A DNA stretch of 64,000 nt, taken from the NCBI RefSeq assembly GCF_000208865.1, contig NC_018397.1, positions 4,555,748-4,619,747 of the forward strand, read 5' to 3'. Below the pieces are notes generated by a model. The model was not told where the DNA came from. It saw only the letters and a list, made by a program, of their open reading frames with translations, and made no database searches. The translations under genes were made by a program, and so were the position numbers. Below are positions 25,801 through 38,077 of the stretch, piece after piece (the first letter of the stretch is position 1; each line of letters opens with the position of its first letter). The stretch is from Neospora caninum Liverpool (Eukaryota; Apicomplexa; Conoidasida; Eucoccidiorida; Sarcocystidae).

Positions 25801-28800
25801 GAAGCCTGCGCGATTGCCACTTCGAAGAAGCCCAAGACGGGAGGGGCGCAGAAGCGCCGTGGACGGGACGAAGAGCAGACGCGGGAGGGCGAAGCCAGCC
25901 AGGTGGAGTCCCGGTGTTCGACTCCGCGCTCCTGCTCTTCGGTCAGATACGCCGTGTCTGACTGCTCACCCCCGTCGGCTGGCTACAGATCGCGGTTGGG
26001 AACGAGGGACGAAGACGACGGCGAGGCGATGCCGGGAGGGCGCCGAACCCCGCGGGCGTGTCTACGGGAAGGCCCAGAGGACAGTGATGTCCCGCCACCA
26101 GGAGCCGACGAGAGCCTCTCGGACCGGCTGGGGGACGGGCGGTTCCGAGAAGGCAACGACAGGTGGGCTGCGATGTCGTCCGTGGCGGTGGTACCCTTTG
26201 CGCCGAATATTCTTGCGAAGAAGGACGCCAGCGACGACGGCGAAGGCCAACGAGACATTACGAAAGTGTCGCTGGACTGGGGTTCGCAGCAGGGGCTTGG
26301 GGACTCGAAACACGACGATACCGGCGAACACGAAGCGACCGTGCCTGTCCCCGGAAAATCGAGACCGCGCGACTCAGAAGGTCAGACGAGGCCAACCGGA
26401 GGCGCAAACGAGAAGCAGTGCGCGACGTTGCCGCCGCCGATGCGAGCGGGCCTCCTTGAAGGTCTGAACAGTGCAGCCGATGGCCGTAAGAGAAAAGGAA
26501 ACGCGGCTGAGATGTCCCCGTTCTCAGAAGCGACAGGAATTTGCATTTTGAGACGGTCGCAGCCGACGTCCCACGGCGGTCCAGGGTCGGGCTCATGCGC
26601 CTCCAGGGGTTCGACGCAAGAAGGGGAGACTTCGGATAAGCGGAGAGAAGACGCTGGCACCCCGACTGGAGCTGCGCGCGGCCTCGGTCCTGTTCCTGAC
26701 GCCCAAAGAGACTCTCTGGGGAAAAACGGAGAAATCGTCGCCATATGGGCACGCGCCCGCGATGCCCGGCATGGAGGGAGAATAAGGCGACGCATTTGGC
26801 TGCCGCCCGCTGGAACCGAACCCGCCACGTTCAGCTCAGCAATTTCACCCTCGTGTCTCTCTCGTGGAAGTGGAGGGACGTGGCAGGGCGTCGCGTTGCC
26901 TCTGCGTATTGAGAGGGACCAGGACGCCAACCAGCCCTCTACGGAGAGTGGAGGCAGGGAAGAAAGGCGTGGGGCGGCGAAGGCGCCATTCGGAAGCGCC
27001 GCAGGAGATTCGAAGACAGAGGAAGAAATCATGCAAGAAATGAAGGCGTGGTGGGCGGAGCTCACGTGCAACAGCGCAGACGCAGCGCCAGTTCAGACCT
27101 GGACGCTCGGTGAGGTTGAAAGGAAGGCCCGCATCCGTATTAGCTTTGAAGAATGCATTCCATCGTGGAAAATCAGTTTTGTCTTTCCCACCTACCCCTG
27201 ACATGCGGACCTTCCGATGTAGTTGTCCCTCTGGGTATCAGTCGCTCTCTTCAGCGCCTTCCGGCTCTCCCAGCCGTCTCCGCAGTGGCTCTCGCCCCTT
27301 GCTGACCTTTGCCAGTGACCAGAGAGAGGGAGTGTGTGTTTTAACAGGTCTGACGCCTCGTTTGGATCTGACTCTCTCTCTCGTTTGCGTCCGTGTAGAG
27401 TGGGGTCTGTCTCATCGTTTTCGCCGAGGGTTTCCCTTCGCGCGTTTCCTGAAACTGGTTACACTCCTGTGTAGACAATTGCACGCAGGAGTTGAAGATT
27501 TTGGCTGTTGTCCCGGCGATCATGTTTTTGTCGGAGTGGTGCGTTTCCTTCAGACGACTTCGCTCGGTCCTTTTCGACTCTGGCGACGCGTGCCATCCAG
27601 CTGCTGTGTCTCGCCTTTCGCGCCCGCGGAGCTCGTCCTGTCCCACGTCCTTCGCTTTTGACGAAGACAGTTGGAGACAGTTCGCCGCGTGAACACGCCG
27701 AGCTCGAGACGCGCACTGAAACCCTCAGGCAGCAAGTGCGGGGTCTCCTCTGTCGGTACCAGCAGATCCACCAAGAGGCGTCGCTTCGAGGCTCACCAGC
27801 CTCGAATTCTCGCGTCGTGGGAGAAGAAATCCAGCGCCTGCTGGGCCAGCTGCACCAGCTGCGAGAGGCACAGCGAAGCCTCGGCTCCCTCAAAGCCGGC
27901 GCGCGACGACGGGACGAAGAAGAGACGGTCGACGAAGGGCCAGCGTCGCTCTTTGACTTTCCCTGCTCGAGACCGAGGACACAACGCGGCCGACGCCAAG
28001 CCTCTCGGTGGTACAGCGTCGGCGTCCGGTGGCTCGCCGACTGCTCCGCGTTCGAGTACTTCGTTGTGCGGAACCGCAGAAAGGACGACGGCGGCGCCAG
28101 CGCGACGGCGTCGCTTTGTGACCGAGGCCAAGCGTCCGATACCGTCTGCTCCCCGGCTGACGGGCCAGGTGAGGCAGTGATAAGCACTTCTCGAGAAGCG
28201 CAGGAACAAACCAAGAAAAGGGAGAGGCAGAAGAGCGGAGCGGGCGATTGTGAACGCGTCGTTAGTTTTTGGGAAAACGACTTCCGAACCCCCAATATAG
28301 ATTGGTACAAAGAAGTTACCATATCCTCCGTACAAAGCGGGCATTGTCGATAGCTGTAGCGGAGAGGATAGTTGTTCGTAGTACGACGTTCGCGAAGCGA
28401 AACTTCTTTTTCCTCTGCTCTATCTCGGCCTTGCCTCGTGGTGGCGCATCTAGCTGGCTCCCGTGCGTTTGTTCTGATTCGTCCCGTGTGGCTCTTCTGG
28501 CGTCTCCACCTTTTTGGCAAGTGTGAACACGGGTCGTTTCTGTCGGCTGCTGACTCCGATCCTCTCGCAAGCTCCCGGCCGGCACCGCTGGCGTGTGTGT
28601 CCCACCCAGGTACCCCGCGAACTTCCTCGCCGTCGCCTCCGAACGCGGTCGCGGCGTTTTCGAACTTGTGGGCGCAAGCCTACGCGCCGGGCCCAAATCA
28701 GCCTCGAGGCCTATCCCCGGCGACGACTCCGCCGTTGTCGGAATCCGCGACGCCTCGGGGCAACGTCTCGCCGCCATTCAGCGAGGCCAGTTTTCACGCG

Positions 28801-30949
28801 CAGCGCGCTGGGAAGAACATTGCGCCGCGAGTCGACAGCGGCGCAGTCGTGTGTGAGAAGAAAGATGACGAGGACCGAGAAGATGGAGGCGCGAGTCCGA
28901 GGCGGGGCGAAGAGGGGGAAAGGCGGAGACTGATCCCAGCGCGAAGTCGGCTCCTCCTGCACGAACTGCTTCAGCCTCTGTCCCTAGATGCGACTGGACT
29001 CCGAGCCGCTCTCGTTCTTATTTTGCTCCGGCTCCAGCGGTTCCTGCGACTGAAGCAAGCTTCGAACAAGCGCCGGAGGGGAAGACCCAGGAAAGGGGAG
29101 AGAAACCGACAGAGTCGTGCCGCCTGCCCAATCTTCGTTTCCCGCGACGACTCGGACGCGTTCCAGGAGGCTCTGCTCGCGAGAAACCTAGACATTCCCC
29201 TCGGGTCTTTCCCCTCTCCTGAAAGCGAGGCGCGAGATTTGGCGGAATCCGACACGAATTCTGCTTTGCGACTGGCCCACGAGGGCGCGATGAGCGATCA
29301 AGCTAGTGAGCGTCTCTCGTCCGTGGGAACTGCGAACCCGACCGCTCCGTCTGTCGCGACAGGCGTTCGCCTGCCGTCTACAGCGTTTCCCCACTGCGCT
29401 CTGGCCTTGGCCTCTCCAGAGGGAAAGGGAGGCGTGCAGGAGGACGGCGGTTCGTCCGTTCGCGGCCCGCTCGGCGACAAGCTGCCTGCAGGAATACCTG
29501 AGCATGCGCTTCTTGGCCGCTCGGTTGGCGAAGCCTCGCCAAGATCTTTGAGCTCCCCGGCCGTGCATTTGCACGAAGGGGATCGGCGCTGCGTGGGGGC
29601 CCGAGGGACAGAGGAGACACCACCGAGCGCGGTCGACGAGTCTCTGCTGGATTCGGAGGGCGGAGACAGGAAGGGCGCGGGGCCAGTCGCCCGGCGCGGT
29701 TGGCGAGGACGGGCCTCGCGAGGGGCGTCCCCCCAGCATGCAGCGTCACCTTGTCCTCAAGGAGACAAAGCCCGAGGCGCTTCGGGCTCTGACCCGGCGG
29801 CGGTCCACGGCGATGCCGCGTCGGCACAGCCTTCCACTTGCTCCTCTCCACAGCCGTCGCCGTCTCCGGGAGGCCGACGAGAGCGGGGACGACGCAGCGG
29901 GAGGGCGCGGGGCGGCTCACGGGCGGGCTCTGGCCGGAAGGAAGACCGGGGGAGGCTGAACCCGCAGCCACTGGCGAGTCAGACTGCATGCACCGGTGCC
30001 TCCAGCGGCGCAGACACCGCCGGCGCAGCCTCCACGGAAGGCGACGAGCAAAAAACCAGCGCACACCGTGGAGGTCTTGAACACAGCGACGAGGACAAGG
30101 AAGATCTGGCGGCGAGCTCGCAACCCTCAGACGACGCAACCTCTCAGAGGAGCAGTGGAAGTCATGGAGGTGAGGCGCAGGTTCACGTCTCTTGCCGGTA
30201 TCCGAAACCGTTTCGGCGACAAAGGCGGGACGAGGATACGCAACCGTCCGAGGCTGTACGATTTTTTTGTTGCGCAGTGCTCAACTCTCGACCACAGGCC
30301 ACACACAGTAAATGGATCGAAAACAAATGTGTACGTGCAAGATGACACGTGCTAGAGGGCATGTGCAAAAGAGAACGCGTGTGAGTCTGTTGTGGAGATG
30401 CCTGAGTTTTTTTGAGTCGCCAAATCGTCGTTCTTTTTCGCTCTCTCGGTAGGAACCGGTTTGGCCATCGGCGATGGTAGGTCGTCCAGGCGCTTCTTGG
30501 CGCTTCTTTATGTTCTCTTCTCAGATTCGGCTTCCTCAGGCGCGCGTGCATCGGAGTCCGTGCAAGCCGCCGGACGTCTGTCCGACGCCAACAAGGGAGC
30601 GGCGTACCTCGTTCCGGCGGTTGACTCGCCTCCGTCTCCGAACGACGTGCATGCATCGGCACGCCCGCCGCCTCCTCAGGCGTCATCGTGGACCACCGAG
30701 GACGGAGATCCAAGCGCACGTGCAGGTGGGAGCCTCTGCGGTTGTGTCAGTTTAAAGGACTGAGGGAAGATCGAAGGAGACCAGAAGGGCGCAGAAACGT
30801 TACTGGGCGATGCATGGCCAAACGTCGCGTTCGCAAGCACACACTCACCGACCTTGCTGACAGGGTCACTCACCCACAAAATGTAAATATTTGTCCGTTT
30901 ATATATATATACATACATACATACATACATACATACATACATACATACA

Positions 30950-30981
<32 letters not shown>

Positions 30982-33900
30982 AGGAGTTCGGAGCAACCGG
31001 GATGCGCGCGTTCCAGCGATTCGAGACGAAGCCTAGAGGGCAGTAAGCGAGTTTCACGGAAACATGGATTTCATGCTGATACCGATTTGCCGTCTGTCTC
31101 CGCCTGTCGACGTCTCAAACCTACACGGCCCAGGGGCGTGCCGCCCGTCTGTCGCCATTATTTTGTCCTAACCTCCTTCGCGAATTTGCTGTTCGCTCCT
31201 TGTTTTTCCAGGCTCGCGACGCTCGACTGCTTTGACGCTGCCTCTTCTCCCAGTCGGCCATGGCTCGGCGGCGCGCGCCGTGTTTTCGGAAGACACTTTG
31301 ACGTCGCGCGTCTCGCGGCCGTCGTCGCTGGGCGCTTTGCTTGGCACTGGAGCAGAAGCGGAAGAGGATCCACAGGAAGAACGAAACGCGGTGTCGACGT
31401 GGCTGATCGAAAAGGGCGTTTTGGAGCCGTTCTGGTGGCGGGCTGCAGCCGAGATGCGCCGCTGTGCCTCCTTTTCAAGACGGGGGAAATGCGAGGAAGG
31501 CGCGGACCAAGATGTTTCGGCGGAGGGGAGAGGTGGTGGAGGGCTCGAGGACTTGGTTCTCTCTTTTCCCCGTCTGACGCGGGAGGCCCGCGTCGGCGGC
31601 GAGCAGAGCGATGGCGAAGAGTGTGAGAAAGCCTCCCGTTCTGGCGCCTCCCCGCGTCCGGGCAATCCCTGGTGCAGAGACCCAAGAAGGAGTGAAAGAC
31701 AGGAATGTCGCGAGGGGAGGGAACCCGCTTCAGGGGTTTCAGTCGACGACGGGGACAACGGGGACGAGGCAGGAGACGGGGGAGGTGACAGCGACGGCTC
31801 ATGCGACTCTGCAGTGGTGTCTACCACCAGCGAGAGCAGTGGAATCTCCGATGTCTCTCTTGATCCAGACTGCATTGTTCAACATGTCGCGTTCGACACT
31901 GTTCTTTCGACTGCCCTCTCTGCTCTGTACCGAAAGACAGCAGATGGCCAAGAGGAGAGCGACGCAGAGAGGGAGGCGAGTGCCGACGTCGAGAACGGGC
32001 GAGTGGCGAAAAACGAAAGCACGGAAGACACCCAAGCGGCCGCGCACTGCCAACCTCCCGGACAGGACGACGAGGAGAAGGCGGCGGAGCTTGAGCAGAG
32101 TGCATCTTCTGTGACTGCCGTCAAGAACGAACAGACAGGAGAGACTGCATGCGGAGAAGCCGCGAAGCAGGGAAAAGGGCGAGCGCGCAGAGATGCAGAT
32201 GATCGAGGTTCTCGGCCCGTTCTCCCCGTTGGAGAGGGCGAGGGACACGCTTCCGGGTCTTCCGAACAGGCACCGCCGCCGTTGCTTCCTGTCGCCAGTG
32301 GCGACGAAGACCGTCTCTTCACAGAGGTTCCACAAAACGAGGAAGACCTGAAGAGGGCCCTGCAGCACGTCGATCCCAGACTGTGTCAACAGATGCTCCA
32401 CGACGGCCTTGGCTTCATTCGCACATACGTGACGCTGGACAAGAAGAAAAAGGAGATCCTGCAGGGCGCCCCGTTCGCAGCGAGAGGCGGACGGGTTGCG
32501 CAGCTGCTTCGGGGCCTCCAAGGCCTGTTCGACGCTTTGGAATGTGTGAGGGAGAGGGAAGGAGACGAAGCCCTGCCAGGGGAGCAGGAAGGCGAAGATG
32601 CCCCGGGAGGCTCTGCGGCGAAGCAAGAGACAGAAGAACAGGGGATCGTGGGCGACCGAGAGAGCGAGCGAGGCAGCGACCAAAACAGGGACGAAGTGGG
32701 TGAACCGAAAGGTAAGAAAAGGGCCGGAATCTCCCGGTCTCCCAGCAGAGAGAAAAGGCGAACGGTGGGACTGGGTCATTTCCTCGAATGATTTTGCGAA
32801 TTTGTCTTTTTTCGTTTTCGCCACCTCGGCCATTCCTTCAGCGGCTGCGTCAGAAGCGCTGGGGTTGGTGCAGAATCCCTTACCGTTCCCCCTTTTCCTT
32901 CCTCTTTGGTGCCTTTTGTCTAACCTTTAGCTGTACAAAACGCGTTTGCCGGTTCAAGGCGTCGCGCACCGTTTCCCGGCTCTGGCTTTCAGATTCTGAT
33001 TTCGGTTTGACGCACTGCGTTCACGCGTTCTCGGTTGGTGCTTCTTCGTCTTGCCTTCGCCCGTGGGGCGGCGGATAGTCGCTGCGGTCGCTTTTCGCAA
33101 TCCGGCTTCCTCGCGGGTTCTGCGGCATTTCCGTCCCTCTCGGCAGTCCAGTTATCTCGCCGGTCCCCTCTGTTGCTCTGGTTGGGGTGTGTGGTCTGCA
33201 GCGAGCGTCGAAGACGCCGTGGCGATAGCGTTCTGTCGGGCGGTTGGGACTGCAGTCAGGGAGGCTACCGCTTCGTCGCGGCGGAGCTTTCATCCGGGAA
33301 AGAGCGAAACAGACGTCCTGGAGCCCGCGGGTGACGAGCTCCGTGCGACACCATTGGCCTCGAGCGACGACGATGACAGCGAGACTCGGCGCGCGTTGCA
33401 GACGGCGCTTCACGAGGAGAGAGACGAAGGGATAGAACCAGCGATACCGGCGCGGCTTGGCATGACAGCGGCAGAAGCGAGAGGAATGCAGGGAGACCGG
33501 AAAGGCCACGAAGGCGGCCAGAGATGGACGGAGGCGATGGGACACAGCGCATCTCTCTTTTTAGCTGGGACCCTCGAGTTGGAGGAAATGAAGCACGAAC
33601 GACATGCGCAAGAACTACACGGAGAAGGTGACTCCCTTACGTGCCTTCTTCTTGCGTCCGATCGATTAGAATCGACGAACGAAAGTTGGAAGGGAGGAGA
33701 CGCGGGGGACCTTGGTGCGGGTCCCGACGAAGGCCGAGGCGAGATAAAGAGGGGGGTTCGCGAAGGTGGCGCTCGAACTGCGTGTCGGCCGCGTGCTCCT
33801 TCCCTGGAAAAGTTGGCAAACGCGGGCTGTGCACAGAGAGACAGAAAGGGGGGAGCGACGAGGAAACGACAGAAGAGAGACGAGAAACACGCGCAGCAGC

Positions 33901-36408
33901 GTGGAAATTTGTTTCTTGAGGCGCTGCTCCAGCCGGTGTGGCGAGAAGAAACTCCCCAAGCCTTCCTCATCGACTTCGGGTCCCAAGCTCCGGAGGACAG
34001 CGCAGAAGCCGGCAAACCCATTTGTAGGTTCAACGCAGTTCCACGAGCAACTCGGCGGAATGCGCTTTTCAGGTGGTGGGACCCGTCTGGCCTCAGCTGT
34101 CACTTTTGCCATGTTTCGGGTCTACCGGGAGCAGAGAGAGGGCTGGTGTGAAGTCTTGGGCGCTTGCGGGCCTCAGTATCTGTTTGCGAGTGATAGGCAT
34201 ATGTGTAAGAGTGAGTCATGTGGTGCAGCCTACGAACGCAAGAAGCCCATCTTCCCTCGATGTATTCCCCGTTCGATTCTGTGTTGCACGAAACTGCTCC
34301 TTTTCATTGTCCTTTGTGGTCTGGCGCCTGGCCTCTTTTCCGTCCGGGATGTGGCGGGGTACAGGCTCGGCTGCTTCGCTTTTTCTGACGTGCCTTTCTT
34401 TTGACGTCCCGTTGTCTTCGACATTCGCTCATCTTGCACCCGCCACTCCGGGGCCCTTGCACTCGCACCTGCATTTGCTTTCCTCTCTTCTACTGTCTTT
34501 TCTCGCAGCTTTCTCCTCTCATTATTTTAGGGATCCCCGTCTCTGCGTTGTGTCTCAGTCATGTCGCCGTGCGTCTTCGGCGTGCGTGGCGCATCTCGGT
34601 GGAAAAAGCTGTGCCGCTCTGGAGACGAGGTGCATAGAGAGGACGACGGGAGTCCGCCGTGGAGGCACGACCAAAGCGAGACTTTTGCCTACCGTGCCGA
34701 TGCCCCTCAAGGCTGGAAGAGACAGGAGGGACTGCGGTGGGGCGGAAGCAGGTACGGGTTTAGCGGCATGCGTCACCACGGCAGGTAAGGCAGAAGAATG
34801 CAGCTGAATGGATTTACAGAACGCCACATACCGGAAGGTGAACATATCCACATTCACGCTTTATCCATGCCAGCCCCCGTACGCTTTCCTTTCTCGTTTT
34901 GCCTGTCTGTATATACATATGAAGGCGAAACCTGTGACGTAGAAAGGAAAACGAGGAGCAGGGAGTGCAGGCGCGCGTATATAATCTGAGCATCGCCTGG
35001 TTGGGGTCCGGACTCGTCGTTTGCTTCTAAACATACAGGGGTGCAACGACCTCTATGTGGAAAGCAAGGGAGAGGACACAGAAGAGCGAACGGACACTGC
35101 TAAAGTTGGGAACGTGTTCACAGGCGACTCGCGTTCCGTTCTCTCGTTTCTAGTGTTCCTTTGATCCAAGCAATTGAACAAAAGGGTTGAACAAGCGTCG
35201 TGGGTGGCACCCAAGACGGGAGCGAGAGGTATTCGATATTGCCACACGCATCGGAAAAGTCTTCGAGGTGATGCAGGCAGTTTTGGAACTGCATTTTAGC
35301 AGCGAACGGCCTCTACAGCATCCACAGAGGCGAGGCCCGCTTATGCCCTGGACGCTCGTCGGGTTCGAAAAGCTCAGAAGAGTTGGGACCCTGTGTTGAA
35401 TGAGATCCGCGCGACTGCCATTGTGCGTGTGGTGTTTCCAGGAAGAGCCCAGCGTTTCTTTCGCCGCAGTGGGACGACGACGAACGGTTTTCGCTCTCTT
35501 CCTCGGCGGATGAACGCGGCTACACGAGTAGTGGCTCGGAGATGTTCCTCAGCGTCCCGCCCCCGCGAAAGTATGGACTCCGTTTCCAGGGACGATCGAG
35601 GAAGACAGCTAGGGCGACGCGCCCGAGTGATGGTCGTAGCAGTGAAAACCGAACTAGCTGCAGGGAGTCTCTCCGTCCGTCGTCCGGTCTTTCCGGTGAG
35701 GAGACACCGTCCCGGTCTCTGAGCAGTGGGCGAAGGCGCGGCGGACTCGGGGGTTCGTCGCCAGCTGCCTTCCACGCTCCCATGACGCGGGCTGCGGCAG
35801 GGCGGGCAGGGTCTTCTGTGCGACAAGGCGACGGCGAGGACAGCCCGGAGGCCGATGCCCAGTTCGGAACCTTCGGCACGCCGGGCCGAGGACTCCCGGA
35901 AGGGCGAGGCGCAGCGACGGAAGGAGACACACGCGATGACAAGCCCGCGAGTTCTCCTCGTCACGGGAAACGAGGCGGTGCACTTCGGTCGGGAGGCGCT
36001 CGGGAAGCAGGAATCGACGCTGGAACTGACACACTGTGGGTGCAGCCCGGCAGTAGTCCGACCTCTCACCGCAGTGGACGCCGAAGCCCTGCAGCTGCTG
36101 CAGTCTCGTCTTTGCCGACTGGGGTGTACTTTGACGCCTCGCGGAAACTGTGGAGGTGTCAGTGGAGGGAAAATGGTAGGTTTAAGACGAAAGGCTTTTC
36201 ACTCAACGTATACAAGACGCTGAAAGAAGCCCGGCGCGCTTGCGTCGTCTACCGGTGCCTCATGGGAGGGTGGGAAGTCGACCCCCGCTGGTTGGGACCC
36301 GACGATGACGAGCAAGACAACAGCGGAGGAGCAGACGAAGTTGCGGGAGCTGTTCCTTCCGATGGCGTTCCCGATGCACCGGGAGGTGGGGGACGAAAAG
36401 AATACTAG
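22900..36408 (+). CDS. AP2XI-4: ApiAP2 transcription factor, giant protein with one C-terminal AP2 domain
   Basis: AP2 proteins are the main sequence-specific transcription factors of apicomplexans and act in the nucleus. Proposed exons are 22900-27109, 27671-28168, 28610-30169, 30525-30725, 31212-32711, 33202-34023, 34559-34784 and 35442-36408, giving 3,327 residues. The first six introns are all phase 1 and the last is phase 2. The AP2 domain lies about 95 residues from the end, starting GVYFDASRKLWRCQWRENG and continuing RFKTKGFSLNVYKTLKEARR. The conserved aromatic, Arg and Lys DNA-contact strands are visible. The remaining 3,200 residues are low complexity, rich in Ser, Arg, Glu and Gly, with a short helical stretch in exon 2 (LRQQVRGLLCRYQQ) and another in exon 5. 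The symbol AP2XI-4 is from remembered chromosome XI order next to AMA3. The domain call itself is direct. ATG 22921 is an alternative start. Confidence 0.85.
30899..30981. repeat. TA then CATA microsatellite in an AP2-gene intron
   Basis: A short TA run passes into about 17 copies of the tetranucleotide CATA, ending near 30980. It lies in the intron between AP2 exons 4 and 5, so length changes should not alter the protein. Confidence 0.95.
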
Positions 36409-36723
36409 GGTGATTGAAGGGTGAGCGTTGCGGCTGAAGACTGCGGCCATATCAGGTCGCGTGCAGAAGCTGCGGGGAAGTCCCCAAGCTGGTGGAACTG
36501 ACTAAATGGCTACTATGGGAAGTCGGCTGAACGAGAGCGAGTCGGGTACGTCATGGGTAAACTCGAGCCTTTTTGCAATCTTGCCAGGAAAAAAAGTGGA
36601 GATAAAGGTTTCCATTTCCATTATGTGTTCTCAACGTGGAGATACAAACCTCCACGTCTGTGCATTTTCCAAGGGTGTGAGGCATGCACAAAAAGTCTGG
36701 ATCGTCACAGCAGCCCACCAGAA

Positions 36724-38077
36724 ATGAATAATCCTGTGCATCGACTGGGTAGACGTTTCCCGAAGCCCTTGCGGTTTTGTTTTTTACTTGTGGTTTTCGC
36801 GGCCCTGTTGTTTTGGCTTCCAGAGTTCCCTATGCGATGCGTAATATTTTCGACTGTTTTTTTACGGGGACTATCACTTTCTTTTAATGGCCTAAGAGGA
36901 AAGGGCATCCTCCGTTCTCGCGATCGTGGGAAAGGAAATGCAAGTCGTGCATGTAGTGTTAATGCTGAATGCGACGCGGTGAGGTTGTCGAGACCGCTGT
37001 CTGTGTCTGTGAGTGAACCTTCGTTTTTTCGTTCGAATGCAAGCTTTGTGCGTAAGAGGGAACAGGATCCTCTAGAACGTTCCCTGCACCAGTCAGCCCA
37101 GATGCTTTTTTCGACAGGCGCTCATCCCACCAGCAGTCGGACACTGGGGAGAGTACTGGCAAAGTTAAACAGAACGTGGGATCAACGCCCTGTTGAAAGG
37201 GCAGATGCTGCTGAGTCTTTCTCTCGCGACACCTACTTCCAAACCCGCATGAGATATTCAGGCAAGAACGAAAGTTTCTTCAGTGATGGTAAGGACGACG
37301 TGGATAATAAACTCATGGTGAGACGCCCGTGTTCCTAGCGTCTGACAGGATATGTTCTGGTGGTGGTGTGTTTCACCGGGTGGTACGGAAGGATTATTTC
37401 AACTGTTTTAAGTACTGATGAGTGATTATATATGTGTCTGAATGCAAATCCCTTAACGCATAATCGATCCCCAACGCATAATCGATTCGAAACGCTGAAC
37501 TTTCCTTCTGGTACGTCGACCGCGTGTACCACCAATTGTACGCGGTGCCGCAGGCATAACCCGCAAAACAGTACACGGGGCCGTGTCAATCGCCGCGTCC
37601 ATAATACCTCTTCCTCGCAGTAGTCGCGAAATAAGATGTTATTTATCCGCTCCTCCGGTTTAATAAGGCCTGTTGGTGTTATAGAGATCACTCAATACAA
37701 AAATTCCCGCTTGAACCACATTTCTACCGCGGACCCCGTACTCCATGAAGGGGCTGCGCGACCCATCTGCTGCGCGTGATTGTCCGTTATGCTCTTTATC
37801 GAAACTAGGAGAGAGCCTTCGCAACAAGTGTCTCAGTAGTTCCTTCTTCTCACCTCCTGCAGCAGATGGAACAAAGCATTGTCATCTTGGAAACCCACCT
37901 CCGCTGTTGCACTGCTGTCGTTAGTTCCTGGAGAATATAGATAACGAGCAGCTGGAAATGTTTTTCGACACACCTGATTCACAGGCAACAAATTTGCTGC
38001 ATTGCGCGAGAAGACGTCTCCTCCTACTCGTCAACAAGATCTGATGAGGAACAACAACCAGAAGGCACTTCTGTGAC
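36724..38077 (+). CDS. Small protein with N-terminal signal-like leader, possible secreted protein
   Basis: I do not recognise this gene. The model has exon 36724-37288 and exon 37986-38077, giving 218 residues. After a basic start the leader RFCFLLVVFAALLFWLPEF is strongly hydrophobic and would act as a signal peptide or signal anchor. The rest is Arg/Ser-rich and soluble, without recognisable domains, which is common in dense granule or rhoptry proteins of this parasite group. Exon 1 ends at a GTAAGG donor in phase 1, and exon 2 opens after TTCACAG in matching phase with NKFAALREKTSPPTRQQ. The start is about 315 bases after the AP2 stop on the same strand, so a 3' UTR frame of the AP2 transcript cannot be excluded. 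Secretion is inference. Confidence 0.45.
37456..37487. repeat. Tandem 18-bp repeat, two copies
   Basis: AACGCATAATCGAT occurs at 37456-37469 and again at 37474-37487, an 18-base period with a CCCC spacer. It falls in the intron of the small leader-bearing gene. Confidence 0.8.

Noticed and set aside
26062..26752. Several long minus-strand open frames across the first AP2 exon
   Set aside because: They are antisense shadows of a GC-rich 4.2-kb coding exon. The plus frame is the only one that joins the AP2 domain through phased introns.
37519..37590. Short palindromes such as ACACGGGGCCGTGT and an ACCGCG...CGCGGT-like pair
   Set aside because: Stems are short or imperfect and lie in an intron of a tentative gene. 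Such pairs are expected by chance at this base composition.
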